The position numbers and the translations under genes were made by a program. Source: Marsupella aquatica (lineage: Eukaryota > Marchantiophyta). Taken from it: 64,000 nt of DNA. The notes under the pieces were generated by a model, which was not told the origin of the DNA, ran no database searches, and saw only the letters and a list, made by a program, of their open reading frames with translations. This document shows positions 1-11,280 of the stretch, one piece after another. Where the stretch lies: the NCBI GenBank assembly GCA_973895155.1, contig OZ316894.1, forward strand, positions 5,828,001 through 5,892,000, written 5' to 3'. Within the stretch, counting starts at the first letter, position 1; the number at the start of each line of letters is the position of its first letter.

Positions 1-2
1 TT

Positions 3-344
3 GCTGCTGCAAGGAAATTACCGAAAACATTTGACGCTCGCAAGTTGATGGTGACATCTCTAGTAGCTTATCCTCAGGATGATGCGGCCCACAAGGTAAT
101 AGAGACGGAGAGCTGGATAATTGTTGCACCTCATCTAGAGGAACTGCAAGGGAACCTGCAGCAGAAGGAGGATCATGGCAAATTGCCTCTGGTGACACAC
201 TTTGCGGGCTGCATTCCATGCGGTACCTGCCCTCCCAACCATGGACAGCCAAAGGCGCCATTAACGGAGGAGCAACAGTCTCAGTACGTCTGCCTAGAGC
301 AACTGGATCGCACATTTGACTTCGCAGACAACCAGGTATGGTAA
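3..344 (+). CDS. GT34 glycosyltransferase, C-terminal fragment (copy A, cut by window start)
   Basis: The frame is open from base 3 and ends in TAA at 342-344. The last third carries the GT34 C-terminal signature: a PLVTHFAGC block, a Cys-Pro-Cys-Gly pair, then a Cys-Leu-x2-Leu-Asp-Arg-Thr-Phe-Asp-Phe-Ala-Asp-Asn-Gln-Val segment. GT34 enzymes are Golgi type II membrane proteins that add xylose to xyloglucan or galactose to mannan; the substrate cannot be told here. The catalytic part lies upstream of the window. The segment matches the end of copy B downstream, so the two are tandem paralogues. The usual tail after DNQV is missing: the frame stops right after Val-Trp. A possible donor (CAG|GTATGG) lies exactly there, so a further exon or a truncated C-terminus are both possible. 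Confidence 0.7.
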   Translation, partial: AAARKLPKTFDARKLMVTSLVAYPQDDAAHKVIETESWIIVAPHLEELQGNLQQKEDHGKLPLVTHFAGCIPCGTCPPNHGQPKAPLTEEQQSQYVCLEQLDRTFDFADNQVW

Positions 345-564
345 TCACGGGATGCTGCAAGCAAAATTCGAGGTTTCTTAAGTTTCCCGAGTAGGTCCTG
401 ATCACCCATGCACAACTTTCATTTAGCTGTTGAACTCCAAAGCTCATCATAAGCGAGATAATTTATATATCCTGAAGCTGTGCCAGAAAGCAGAAAATTT
501 CAGCTTTCACAGAGGATCTCACGCCAGTTTCATGGTCACCAATCGCAGGACATTTCAATGATGA
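345..564. other. Gap between the two GT34 copies
   Basis: I searched this gap for the missing anchor exon of copy B. No open frame with a hydrophobic segment is visible, and a TGA at 562-564 closes the frame of the first recognised exon. Confidence 0.5.
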
Positions 565-687
565 GTATATATATCTAGAATTCATTGGTACCAGGGTATA
601 CTCACTAGGGGTGGTTTGCATTGTACATTCTCTATCCAGATCTATGGTCATTACGGCTTCCAACGACGTGCTCTAGGCAGCTCAAAG

Positions 688-3642
688 ATGGAACCCTTTC
701 AGAGCGTGGATGTGACGGAGGATAGGGCTGCAACAGATCATAGCCTAGAAGAGTTCAGCATGCTGCCCAAGATGATCCTCTGGGATGAGCTACGAAGTGC
801 GCACAACGAAAAATCCGCTGTGGCTGGCACGACAGAAGAAGTGATTCTCGTCAGCGGCTCATCTCCAGAACCCTGTCATCGAGCCGTCGGGGATCAAATT
901 CTGGTCAGGTACGAGACTACACACAGTAAAACTGCTGCTGCTGTAGCGATTCAGGCAGCCACATCTTTTATGAACCTTCCAAATTTATCATACGTGAGCT
1001 GAATCTGTCTTCACACATGTGGTGGTCCATCTTACGATTACATTAAAGTTCGTTCTACTACCGATATTCAGAATCGATGACTAAAATCTAGAGATTCTAC
1101 TTTTTTGGAGAATTCGATCTGATCTAATTGAGATAAGTTGTACAGTGCTATTGTGATTGGGATTTGAGATTGTTATATAAGGTTTGTCAGGGATTTATTT
1201 TAGCTTTCATAGTCCGTGGGCCTTGGGTTGGAGATTCACAGGGGATTGAAGAACAAAATCGATTACTGCCGTTTGCATGGAATCGAGATCTTCTACAACA
1301 TGGCTGCGATAGCCAAGCACTTCACGGGTTGGTGATCTCAATGACACATCTCTCTTCTTAAGTAGCCCATCACTACATCGAGAGTGGCCTACATCGATAA
1401 TGGATGCGGCTTGTAGACTTCTTAAGTAGCCCATCACTTGACGTTAGGGATATATTTCCAACGTAGTTACCCCCTGGTACATGATAACCCCGTGCAAATT
1501 AGCTACAAGAAGGATTTTATTGTCTGTGTTTCCTGAATTGGATGTACTCCTCTTTCCTCCCTTGATGGTTTAGGACCAATCGTTGACTTGCCTCCAGAAA
1601 ATTAGAGAACTGACAGTACCTTAAGGTCGGTTAGCCCATCTAACGGGAGAGCCAATACAACGACATTTAGCAAGGTATCAAATGGAATTTTCTGGCTCTT
1701 CGTCATGGAATTGTGTCTAGACTGAAATGGAAATAAGGCATTAATTTGTATCGTTAGCCTTAGTTCTGACAGTGTATTGATTAACGTACTTTTTGCTTTA
1801 ATTTATTTCTGTCTACTAATTCCTGACATTCAACTCATAGCATGTTATCTACCAAAGCCTTGGCAAATCGCCTCAATTACAAAGCCACGTGTACTACTTA
1901 AAACCAAAACAAATTATCATGTACTCTAAACTTGTTGGGGAGTTTGAGAGTCTGGATTGATAGTTTGTTGAAATCAAGGGCTGCAAAACAAAATTGGTTG
2001 TTTGGTTTCAGGGTGGTGGTCTAAGCTTCCCTTGCTGAGGATGCTGATGCTTAAAAATCCAGGCGTAGAGTGGCTGTGGTGGATGGATAGCGATGCCGTG
2101 GTCACTGACATGGACTTTGAAATCCCGTTTAAAAGGTGTTTCCTTACTCTGACTTGTACTTTATGATTGCGAAGTCTCGATCAAAATTTCAAGATTTGTA
2201 CACGGTATTTAATGTATCAGATTCAAAATTAGAGCACCGAACTGCCATCGCCATAGGAAAATGTTTCGAATGAAAGATCTTCCTCTAGTTGGTCTTAATG
2301 AAGTCTCCACTGGCAGTACACATTTTGTTGGACATCCACTTATCGACAATCTTGCAAAAGATCTACGGAGATCTTTCAAAGAAAATAACCGATCCAAAAA
2401 TGAAACAAAACCGGACAATTGATCAATTCGTTACAAGTTAATACAGTAAGTTCTCTTACTACAATCATCATAGCGATGTCGGGACAATTAATCCCGTTTT
2501 CGAATCTTGGCTTTGCGGAGAAGAGTCTTAAGATGGAACCACAGAACCACCAATTACTTTCTGAGATAACTTTTTTGGTACCAGCTCTTGTTAAACTCCT
2601 CATGAGCTCCATTTGCAAAATAATGGAGAAATAGCAGAGAGACTAATTTGAAGAACAACAAACGCTTTTCCAACCTTGTTTCTTGGCATCTTTGGTCATC
2701 CGATAGAACGCTTTTTGAGATTCTTGTAAACGAAGTACCCTCTTCCTTAAGTGGCGACTGTGCATATTTCTCCAAATAATCCGCTGTTAGTTGGTCACTC
2801 CTTTTCAAGCAAAGCCGAAATCTCGATTTCGTTGAAGTGACAAACAATTCTGAATTCGATTGCTGAATTTTGCGGCTTGCATTAATTACTCAGCTATTCT
2901 GGAGAACCATTAGGAATGTACCTGAATGGTAGCTCTACTGCTCGAAGCTTTACGTCACTACCCGGACAGCTCAGCTTGGGACAATGAATATATATTGCTT
3001 TTCTGGCTCACATTGAATGATGCTTACCAAGTTGTAAGCTAGATTGGAATTTGGATGTATGCTTGCAGCAGGTACAATGTTGACGGTGGCTACAACCTTG
3101 TAATATACGGGAACGAAAGTCTCTTGTACGACGAAAGGAGCTCTAAGGCGATCGACACCAGCAATTTTTTTATCAGAAACTGTCAATGGTCCATTGACCT
3201 CTTAGACAGGTGGGCTTCTTATGCTACCACCCCTGAGCTTAGAGAGAAGAATGAACAGGTTATCTCTACTTTTCTGAAGGACAGACAGCCGAATTGGGAG
3301 GCTGACGATCAATCTGTTCTAGTGTACATGCTCATCACTGAAGGGAAGAGGTGGTCAAGTAAAGTGCTATTGGAGAACACTGAGTTGGACATGAGTGGAA
3401 ACTGGGAGTATTGGACTCCCAGATTTGGGGACAATGTGCCCCTTTTGTACAAACCTTTTGTGACCCATTTTGAAGGCTGCAAGCCTTGTGGAAAGCAAGT
3501 GAACGAGAAGTGTTTGACAGAGATGGACAGGACTTTTGATTTCGCCGACAATCAGGTTCTCGAATCAGCTGGGGTTTGTCATGAACACCTCGGATCTTCA
3601 AATATTGTTAGTTCTTGTAGCATACGACCAGAAATCAAGTGA
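688..3642 (+). CDS. GT34 xylosyl/galactosyltransferase-like gene (copy B), four exons, N-terminal anchor not found
   Basis: Exons by splice motif and phase: start?-908, 1242-1327, 2012-2135 and 3072-3642 (stop). Exon 1 has PKMILWDEL and VSGSSPEPC. Exon 2 has LKNKIDYCRLHGIEIFYNMA. Exon 3 has the GWWSKLPLLR block and the metal-binding WWMDSDA (DSD) motif. Exon 4 has FFIRNCQWS, ADDQS, PFVTHFEGC and FDFADNQV. These are the ordered hallmarks of GT34, which transfers xylose to xyloglucan or galactose to galactomannan in the Golgi; the Cys-Gly-rich C-terminal block resembles the galactomannan-type branch slightly more. From the first in-frame ATG (688) the exons sum to 1002 nt (333 residues), shorter than the usual ~450. 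The frame is open back to 565 but holds no other ATG and no hydrophobic segment, so the membrane anchor is either in an unseen exon or lost. The gene may therefore be a truncated duplicate of copy A. Confidence 0.75.
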
Positions 3643-3787
3643 AGAGTGGTGTGAGTATTGAAAAGTAGGATCACAAATATTTTTCCCACTCCCTGGGCCA
3701 GTCTAAAGGTTTCACTCTAAGCTGTATAGCTTAGTTCTAGAATTTCTAGCAATTAATTAATTTAGTTAGATTATGTGGTGGTTGTTT

Positions 3788-3805
3788 GGGGGGGGGGGGG
3801 GGGGG
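3788..3805. repeat. G homopolymer, 18 bases
   Basis: An uninterrupted run of 18 G, 150 bp past the GT34 copy B stop codon. A second short G-rich run lies near 4005-4012. Such runs are prone to length variation and sequencing error. Confidence 0.9.
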
Positions 3806-4992
3806 ATTACTGAGTGTACAAAATTGATTCAAACTACTTGAAAGAACCGTTGTTTGAGAATTTGATTGGAGTCATCACCTTCAGTCTTGCAATGGACAAA
3901 AAACCTAACAAAGCCTGACCAATTACAAACAAGGAAACCATGTGGCTTGGGAGATATCCACGATCATGGTTTATGGAGTGACAGGAGGTAGGATATTAAT
4001 GTGAGGGGGGGGGAGGAGATGTATCCTGGTAGTAGGTTGATAAGTAAGTTTCACTGTACTGGAGAGTTAGGTGTATCCAAGACTACTGAAGTGTTTCAGG
4101 TTCAATGATTGACCAAAGAGGAACTTTAGGGAGGAAATCCTTGTGTAGAGTATAGAATTGTCAATCTTGAGAATCACTTGGGTCACAAAAGAATGCTTCA
4201 AGAAGAAGCTCATTATCCAAGCTTATATCCTATTATATTAGATTAATTAATTTCAATTTATTATTCAAATTTTTTTTACATTGTTCTTCTTTTAGAATCC
4301 AAATTAATATTTTCTTTTCCCCAATGTATAATCTTGATCCCCCAAATCTACAATAAATGGTGTCAAAATGTACAACTTTCACTGCCCAAATGTACAATTC
4401 TTATGCCCAAAAATAAATATATATGAGTGCCCAAATGTCCAAAACAACCAGGGACAACAAGCCCTTCTTAGTCTCAGTATTCCAAACAAGCTCTCTGCTA
4501 CTGTGCAACTACCCAGGCCCTGCGGATTAAAAAGCATTGGCTAAATCTCCCAAGCTGTCTTCAAATCCCACTTACTAACCCCTAAACCCTAACACATGTC
4601 GCACACGCATGCATGTCAACCAACCTAGTCATATCCTATGTGATGGCATTAATGCCTTTGATCACTATAAAATATTTTGCACTAAACTAGGGACCTCTAG
4701 GTCCACACTTCTTACCAACTCCGCTAAGTACCAAAGACTTGTACAGCTTGATATCAACTCCACCCTCAAGACTAAAATTAGTAATTGTCTGTCCACCACT
4801 CCACTTACTTTTTTTGCCTGGTCTCCCTTTTCAGAGGACACCCAAAATCACCAAAAACAAAAACTGCTCACAAACTTCTACTAATCGAACAAGACCATGT
4901 TTAAAAGGAACTGCTCTCCTGGTTGCAACCAAGAAAATAGTTCTGAGTGTACACTGAGGGATTTTGGACGCCCAAGACCAGTGTCCAAAGCC

Positions 4993-5069
4993 TGGACTCT
5001 GCACCTCTAGTCTTCCCTGCCTTAAATGAAATAGTCTCCATTCTGGGAAGACTAGAGGTGCAGAGTCCA
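4993..5069. repeat. Perfect 25-bp inverted repeat (hairpin)
   Basis: Arm 4993-5017 is the exact reverse complement of 5045-5069, with a 27-nt loop. Part of the arm and loop (CTTCCCTGCCTTAAATGAAA) recurs directly after the right arm, so the structure arose within a small duplicated block. Related but diverged copies of the flanking sequence (a TCTCCATTCTG motif and a CATTTGGATCATT motif) recur near 5180 and 5240. Confidence 0.9.
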
Positions 5070-5295
5070 GTCTTCCCTGCCTTAAATGAAATATCCTTTC
5101 TCCTCTCAGGTGCCATTTGGATCATTAAATCCCCATATGGCCCGTATAAGGTGAGTGTGGGCACACTTTAGGTGAAATAGTCTCCATTCTGGTTTTCCCT
5201 GAACAAATACTGACAATAAAATATCCTTTTGGGTTTAAATGGGCATTTGGATCATTGAATTGACCAGTATGGCCGGGATAGGATGAGTGTGGGGA

Positions 5296-5362
5296 CAGGC
5301 ATGGCTGTGTGGTAGCTCTTTTGAGTGGACATTGACAGGTCTTGGGTTCAATAGTTGTGACT
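5296..5362 (+). repeat. tRNA-like sequence, probable SINE head 1
   Basis: It contains a box-A-like TGGCTGTGTGGTAGC and, about 35 nt later, a box-B-like GGGTTCAATAG, the spacing of an RNA polymerase III internal promoter. It does not fold into a full tRNA by eye. A tRNA-derived SINE or a decayed tRNA pseudogene is likely. Confidence 0.4.
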
Positions 5363-5666
5363 GAATATTCCCTTTCTGTGGGGCTTCACAGATTTCCCCT
5401 TAAAATTTAAATTAAAAAATATATATTAGTGTGGGGAGACTTTTGGGTGAAATGGTCTCCATTCTGCATGACTGATTTGACAAAGGAGGAATGCAAAAAA
5501 TTTATTTGTGAAAAAAATTAAGTTACTTGGCTACATGATGTCCCCTGAGTTGTTCACTTTACATACCAACATCCAGGGCAGTACATAAAAACCAGAACCT
5601 TGTTGTTTGCTTTGATCAGGGGCTCCATAGATAGGAACATGGTGGTGAAAAAGGAGGGAGGATGAT

Positions 5667-5735
5667 GGGCATGTAGCTGAGTGGTTGAGCACTACCACAA
5701 GGAGGTCCGAAGTTGAATTCCTAGCTTGCACATGT
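5667..5735 (+). repeat. tRNA-like sequence, probable SINE head 2
   Basis: It begins GGGCATGTAGCTGAGTGG (box A consensus TRGCNNAGYNGG) and continues to GAAGTTGAATTCC, close to box B (GGTTCGANTCC), at tRNA-like spacing. It is closely related to the copy at 5834. Confidence 0.45.
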
Positions 5736-5833
5736 TATTGAATCTTCCAACATGGTATCCCAGAGGTCAGGATCAGAAAGCTCTCTTGAAGTGAGTGTTG
5801 GGAATGAACCACACTCAACCATAGATGGTGCAA

Positions 5834-5900
5834 GGGCATGTAGCTCAGCTGTGGATCATTAGCATGTACGTGGGGAGGTCCCACGTCCATGTTGTTGAAA
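5834..5900 (+). repeat. tRNA-like sequence, probable SINE head 3
   Basis: It starts GGGCATGTAGCTCAGC, nearly identical to the start of the copy at 5667, and runs on through GGGGAGGTCCCACGTCC. Box A is good and box B is eroded. Two related heads about 170 bp apart suggest tandem or nested SINE insertions. Confidence 0.4.
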
Positions 5901-8900
5901 GTGTCAATAAACATATCAAACAAGCATTTCGTTCCACACCCTAATAAGAGTGCTAACGTGTGATCTAAGTCATGAAACCTGTCATGGATTCACGAAGTCC
6001 AGTCCCGTGCTTGGCTACCGATGCCGGAAGTCCCGATGCTTATGCAGATGCTCTTTTGCAAGGTCTTGGCAGAAGAATCATTAATTATATAATGGACTCA
6101 CAATTCTCAAGGTTTAAATCCCTTTTGTAGATAGTACTGGAGTTCTCATAGTGCTTTGGCATACATGTCTTGGCTTGATCCGGAGGTTCTCAAAGTCTCG
6201 CATTTCTTAGATTCGCCTCTGATCCCTACGAAACAATTGAAGCGCGTTGTGGGGTACGTTTATAAATCCGGCCCGGGCAGCTTTACTCCATTGCTTACTA
6301 CGACTGGTTTCCATGTTAGAAACCTAGATTGCATCGCCCAATTCCGCAGAGAGTTACCATCTGTCTCCATCATGCACTCTATTTGACGCTCTAGATTATT
6401 GAGCCTCAGCGTATGGAAGTGTCTTGTAGCTACTAGGGTTGAGGTTAATGATTTTGAATTGCCTAATCCAAACAAGTAGCAATCATTAGAGCTTCGAAAG
6501 TATAGCCTAATCCAAACAAGTATCCATCCCATCATTCACTTCTACTAGCTTAACGCCCTAGTTGGGTAACCAGCAAATCGACCCTCACAACATGGTCTAA
6601 TAAAATGCAGAACAGACTTGAGTTCTTCTTCAGTGGCTGCCTGCCTAGAAACTGCTAAGTACCACGACACTTAGAATTAAGAATCATTTGATAAGTCAAT
6701 GCGAGTGAAAAAGTCTTCTAAATTTAATCTCAAGCACGCGCCATGCCTGGAATTGAGACCTCAAGACCACCGTCCATCAAACTCCAATGAGAGAACGAAT
6801 ATAGTCGAAGGTTGTGGGCGGAAATTTCGATGAACTGAGAGTCCACAAAAAGTGGGTGCCGACAATGCAATGCAAAAAGGGAAAATCTTCCTGTAAATCT
6901 TACGAAACGTAATGCCATTGCATCGGCGAGTCAGCCCCAGCTACTTTGTTGGACAATCCCAAAAGCGAAGTTCGTTGATGGACCTCGTTCTGTCTGGATC
7001 GATCGATCGCTAAAAACTATTGATCACTGGGCGTGTTATTGAATTAGTATATATGATTGAAAGGTAAATAATGAACCACTAATAGACAAGGGTCCGAAGC
7101 TTTATCTCTGATCAAAGTTGTATCCCACTCAATCGATGAAATTTGTCATCTAGCTTCGAACATTTTCAATGAGTTCGCCTTCGCCGAAACATGGGATGGT
7201 GACTACTGGACCAGTGTTGTTTCGCGTTCATTCAAGGCCTCACCTGCCACCACTGTCCATTCATCCCTGTGCATGTCCGTGCAAGATTAATACGTTTACA
7301 AACGCTTGCTCAGTCTACTGTCAGTTTCCGTGATTATTACGCAATCCGCAATTGTGCCCAAATTGTTTGAAATTCTAGACAGGTGGCACGTACGCAAGAG
7401 GGAAAACCAAAATCAGGGGAAGTCAGTGTAGCAATTGCACAATTTTCCCCTTCATTGAGGAAAACGGGTAGTAACTTGAGTTCAATAGACATCTATTCTC
7501 TAAGTTTTGGTATGTTTCTCACATATTAAGTTTGTTTCCTCTCACCATCCTGAATCTGTTCTGAAAGGGCTCACAACGGATTCCTCGTTTTAGCTAAAAA
7601 CAGCAATGACTCTGCAGACTGCTGCGATGGTAACAGTTGCACTGATTTCCCTTTCCTGTTCAAATAGGTATATAAGCTTACCATTAAACGATCTTGATCA
7701 CAACCAGTGCCACTAAGGTAGATCTTGTATATGCTAGGCTAGAAATATACCTCAATTCCACCATAAAAGATAGTTTGGACTTTAACTATAATCAAAGAGC
7801 TGGTCCTGTTTTGTCGCTCACCTCGTAGGATGGGTCCATACGCCTTGCTTTAGGACCTCTCGCAAAAGCAACAAAGTTGGCAATGTTGGCAATGTGAATA
7901 TTTGTCACTGTATCACGAACTTTTTTCATCAACATTAACGGCAATCAGAGGTACGAACTGTAATATTGGAGTTCTGACGAAAACCTTGCACGCCTTCCGT
8001 ATATTTAATTAATTCCCGATGCGTGCAATGCAAATTACAAGACTTTGTCAAGGATTTGCTATATATGGTCGGAACGTCAAAGGAATATGATTCCTCTCAT
8101 CCTCGGGGATATCGGACACCGTCAAAGTTTCGCCCGCAAGAGGCATCCTGTAGCGCAATGACCGTGCTGCAAAGAAACAAAGATATTGGCAAGTGGTCAA
8201 TCCATGGAGATTGACAGGAAGCACTCCACTCGGTGGATTGGCAGCTCAATCCACCGACAAAGCTCCAATGAAATCGAGATATGAGATACACTAATTGAAT
8301 CGAGGATGCTCGGGACTGAAAAATCCTCACGATTGAAATTGAAGTACGTGCAACCGCGTGACATGAAAAGTTGAAGTGTTCATGATGGTCGTGCAATCCA
8401 TCAGCAACCAATGAGTGGGATGGATACAAGTTGTGCTCAAAGATTACGAATGTTACATTATAAACCATTACAAGCCTCGTATTCACAATCATTTCCCTTT
8501 TTCCAGAGTTTCTTGGTCCGACTACAGAAGGAGGGATAATCATCATCCTGCGGTCAGACTTTCTGTACATGCCTACTACAATGAGTGTCTGGGGAAAAAA
8601 ATCAAAGAGTCGTGTGCAGATGTCCCTGTGCAAATTTAAAGGAGCATGAGCGTTTGGGTTTCATCTTTTGCTTTATTCCATCGAAGAAAACTCAAGATGA
8701 AGCTTTAAAGCTAACTCAAAAATCAGGCTGCAGTTTCGAATATGAGTATCTGAGCGCCCTGACTGGGCTTGAAATCTTTGCTAAACATCCTATGTCTCTC
8801 ATATGTGCGTGCCGTCGGGTTTTTGTGCCAATTTGAACAAATATACAGTGATCGAGACTAGTAATTACATGAGGGGACACTAAAATTAAAGCTTCTTGAT

Positions 8901-9055
8901 GGAGATGTACGGGTTGACAAGATTTTGGCTGTGTTTCTATCTACAGTAGGCTACCTGCCTTAGCCATTCAGATCAATGGGAATGTACATAATTACGTACA
9001 TGATTACTTACAGGGCGGCTGGCTTTCAGAAGGTTCAGACGTTGAAGTACCTGGG

Positions 9056-11280
9056 CTAGTCCCATGGGTCTGTTGAGACGAAAGTTTGAGTCACTTGTCT
9101 CTGGTGAGGGATTTGTTGAGTTAGTTCCTTCCGATAAATATCCAGGGGAGTGTTCATCCTAGGCTCTACCCAAGAAAATGCATTCTCCAATGAATGGATC
9201 ATTTTCATGGACTCCCCAGACTGAATGTTATTGCCGAAGTTACTTCCCACAAATTGGGATCCTGATTGACAAGGGTTGATAATGCAGCTCACATAATCGA
9301 GAGCTCCCCTCGTGGACAGTTGATCCTGGACAAAGAAGTTCTGCAGTTCCGAAGGGTACATATCACTTGGTATATGTGATCGTTGTGGAAGGACGGTGCG
9401 TCTGACTGAGGAGGTGTCTTGAAGCAATTCCTGCATATTATTGGCAATTGTCGTTGGCCAGGTTGCCGTGGTTTGTTCCTGCTTCAGCTGCTGCTGTGGC
9501 TGCTGTACATGTGTAGCTGCTGCTGCGTATCCTCTAGAAGACAAGAAAGTGGGCGGTATATCCTGCGTTGTACGCTGCATTGAGCCCTCAACGTCCAAAT
9601 CCTCCGACGTTGTGTCACTCCTCTCCTGAGAACTGGTATCATGGTCCAATTCAGGACTGGATATACATTCGGACCCTGGCATCACAAAATTGGGTGGAGA
9701 AGCGCCGATCAGAAATTGGTGGGGTTCCGTTATCTCCCATTGCTGACATGGCGGTGAGTGCCGCTGTGCAAGAGTACTTTTTTTGAAAATCTTGCACACA
9801 GCCCAAGTGTCCTGGACAAACATAGTCATGCCACAAGCCTCGTAAGATAATATACTGAAACATTTTCGATTACTCACATCGAATACATATATTCAAATCA
9901 TCGAATCACTAAAGCTCCATCATTAATACTGGATATCTCGTAATTCTGCTGCATCCCAAACCTGGAAGGATTGCTCTCCTGATGCCGTGCACCAACTTAC
10001 TGGAGAAAATCCCACCTCAGCCGCCTGCATATATGGTTTCCTTGGATCTTTCAGAGGCAGACTGTAAAGGTCATGAAGCTGGGGTTTGGTATCCCATTTC
10101 AGTTGTCCCGGCCGGCATTGCTGTTGCGGAATGCATGCCTTAACGTACATGAATTGCCCCACAATCCTAGGGTAGGAAGTTGTCTCATTTTCAACTAGTA
10201 GGAAAATCTTCTCATCAATATATTATACAAACCCAATTAAATCTATTTCTCGGTTTGCAAAGTGAAACTGCCTTCTCTTTGCCCCGAATTTCGACTAGCA
10301 GAAATATCTTGGCTGAGCTTGTCCTTTCTGGTAGGCTAAGTGTTCTCCCTTATCTACACCGGCAGAGACGGAAAGGGAAAAGAAATAAGGCAGTAAGTAC
10401 AACAAAACAGCTTTGAAATTAACTACAAAAATTTTAAACACTCTCGTTTCTCAAACGGCCTGACACTGAAAACACTGTGTGGTAAAGACCTCACTTGCTG
10501 CACAGCGATCTCATCGCCTTGGACTCGACCGAGAGTGGAAGCTTCTGACGATGCTGGCATGCGGAACTCGTGCATCATCCAGTCGGTTTTAGTGCTCTTG
10601 GCTGCACGACCCGTGTAGAAGACCAACGACTTCTTCAGCCCGATGCATTTCTTCGCATCGCTAGAGTAAATGGGCCTGTCTGTGCCTGTGGCCTTCCAAA
10701 AACCTGCGCCTGTCACTCGATTCGGTCGAGTGCTGTTCCTGTACTTCCGATCTCTTGGGCAGAAGAAATACCACTCTTTCTCACCCTTCAGCGCAGACAT
10801 ATCTGCAGATTGATCGAAGAACAACGTAAGGGAGGGAATAAGAGTGCGCTGCGAAAGACTTTCTGCACTAATAAACCCAGAAAACATTATAACATTAAGC
10901 ATTATGATAGCAGCGGAAGCGGAGCAACATGCTAGCTAATCAGGTCTTATTGTTTCCTGTGAAAGACTAGGGATAAACTTTAGATACGAAGGAACACAAA
11001 TTGTTGCGTGTAATTATGTGGAAAACCCACTTGGAAGATCCCAGGGGTCGAACTTGTAGATGTCAAGCTGAGTGATGACGTCCACTGCAGGAGGTCTGTG
11101 CACAACCTGGCGACGCAGATAGTAGCCAACAAGTTCCTCATCGGTAGGATGGAACCGGAATCCAGGCATCACGCCGGCTCCTTGCCCTTGTCCTTGTTGC
11201 TGCTGCTGTGACCGCTGATCCATGACTTCAGCGTTACTATTGCCGCTACTATGATTGATAGGTGCCGTACTCACAAACAT
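9056..11280 (-). CDS. NAC-domain transcription factor (FEZ-like), three exons
   Basis: Exons on the minus strand: 11280-11031, 10802-10495 and 9811-9056; they sum to 1314 nt (437 residues) in frame. Exon 1 has a Gln/Gly-rich leader, then NAC subdomain A ([19 protein letters not shown]) and [11 protein letters not shown] (B). Exon 2 has [18 protein letters not shown] (C), then [18 protein letters not shown] and [16 protein letters not shown] (D). Exon 3 opens with [11 protein letters not shown] (E) and continues into a Ser/Gln-rich C-terminal half, presumably the activation region. NAC proteins bind CGT-core sites as dimers in the nucleus. The [21 protein letters not shown] wording is typical of the FEZ/ANAC009 subgroup, which acts in root-cap and stem-cell divisions in Arabidopsis; orthology is inferred from motifs only. 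The two intron positions match the usual NAC pattern. An alternative in-frame ATG 19 codons downstream is possible. Confidence 0.9.

Larger units (their letters stand above)
3643..9055. other. Intergenic region between GT34 copy B and the NAC gene
   Basis: Apart from the G run, the hairpin and the tRNA-like heads listed separately, I see no gene. The longest open frame (8097-8633 on -) shows no family motif, no codon-like composition and no convincing start, and I take it as chance. Confidence 0.6.

Noticed and set aside
8097-8633. 178-codon open frame on the minus strand
   Set aside because: No domain, no homology pattern I recognise, and overlapping open frames on the other strand; likely chance.
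9923-10162. 79-codon open frame on the minus strand within the NAC locus
   Set aside because: It lies inside intron 2 of the NAC gene; exons 2 and 3 join in frame without it and it has no NAC motif.
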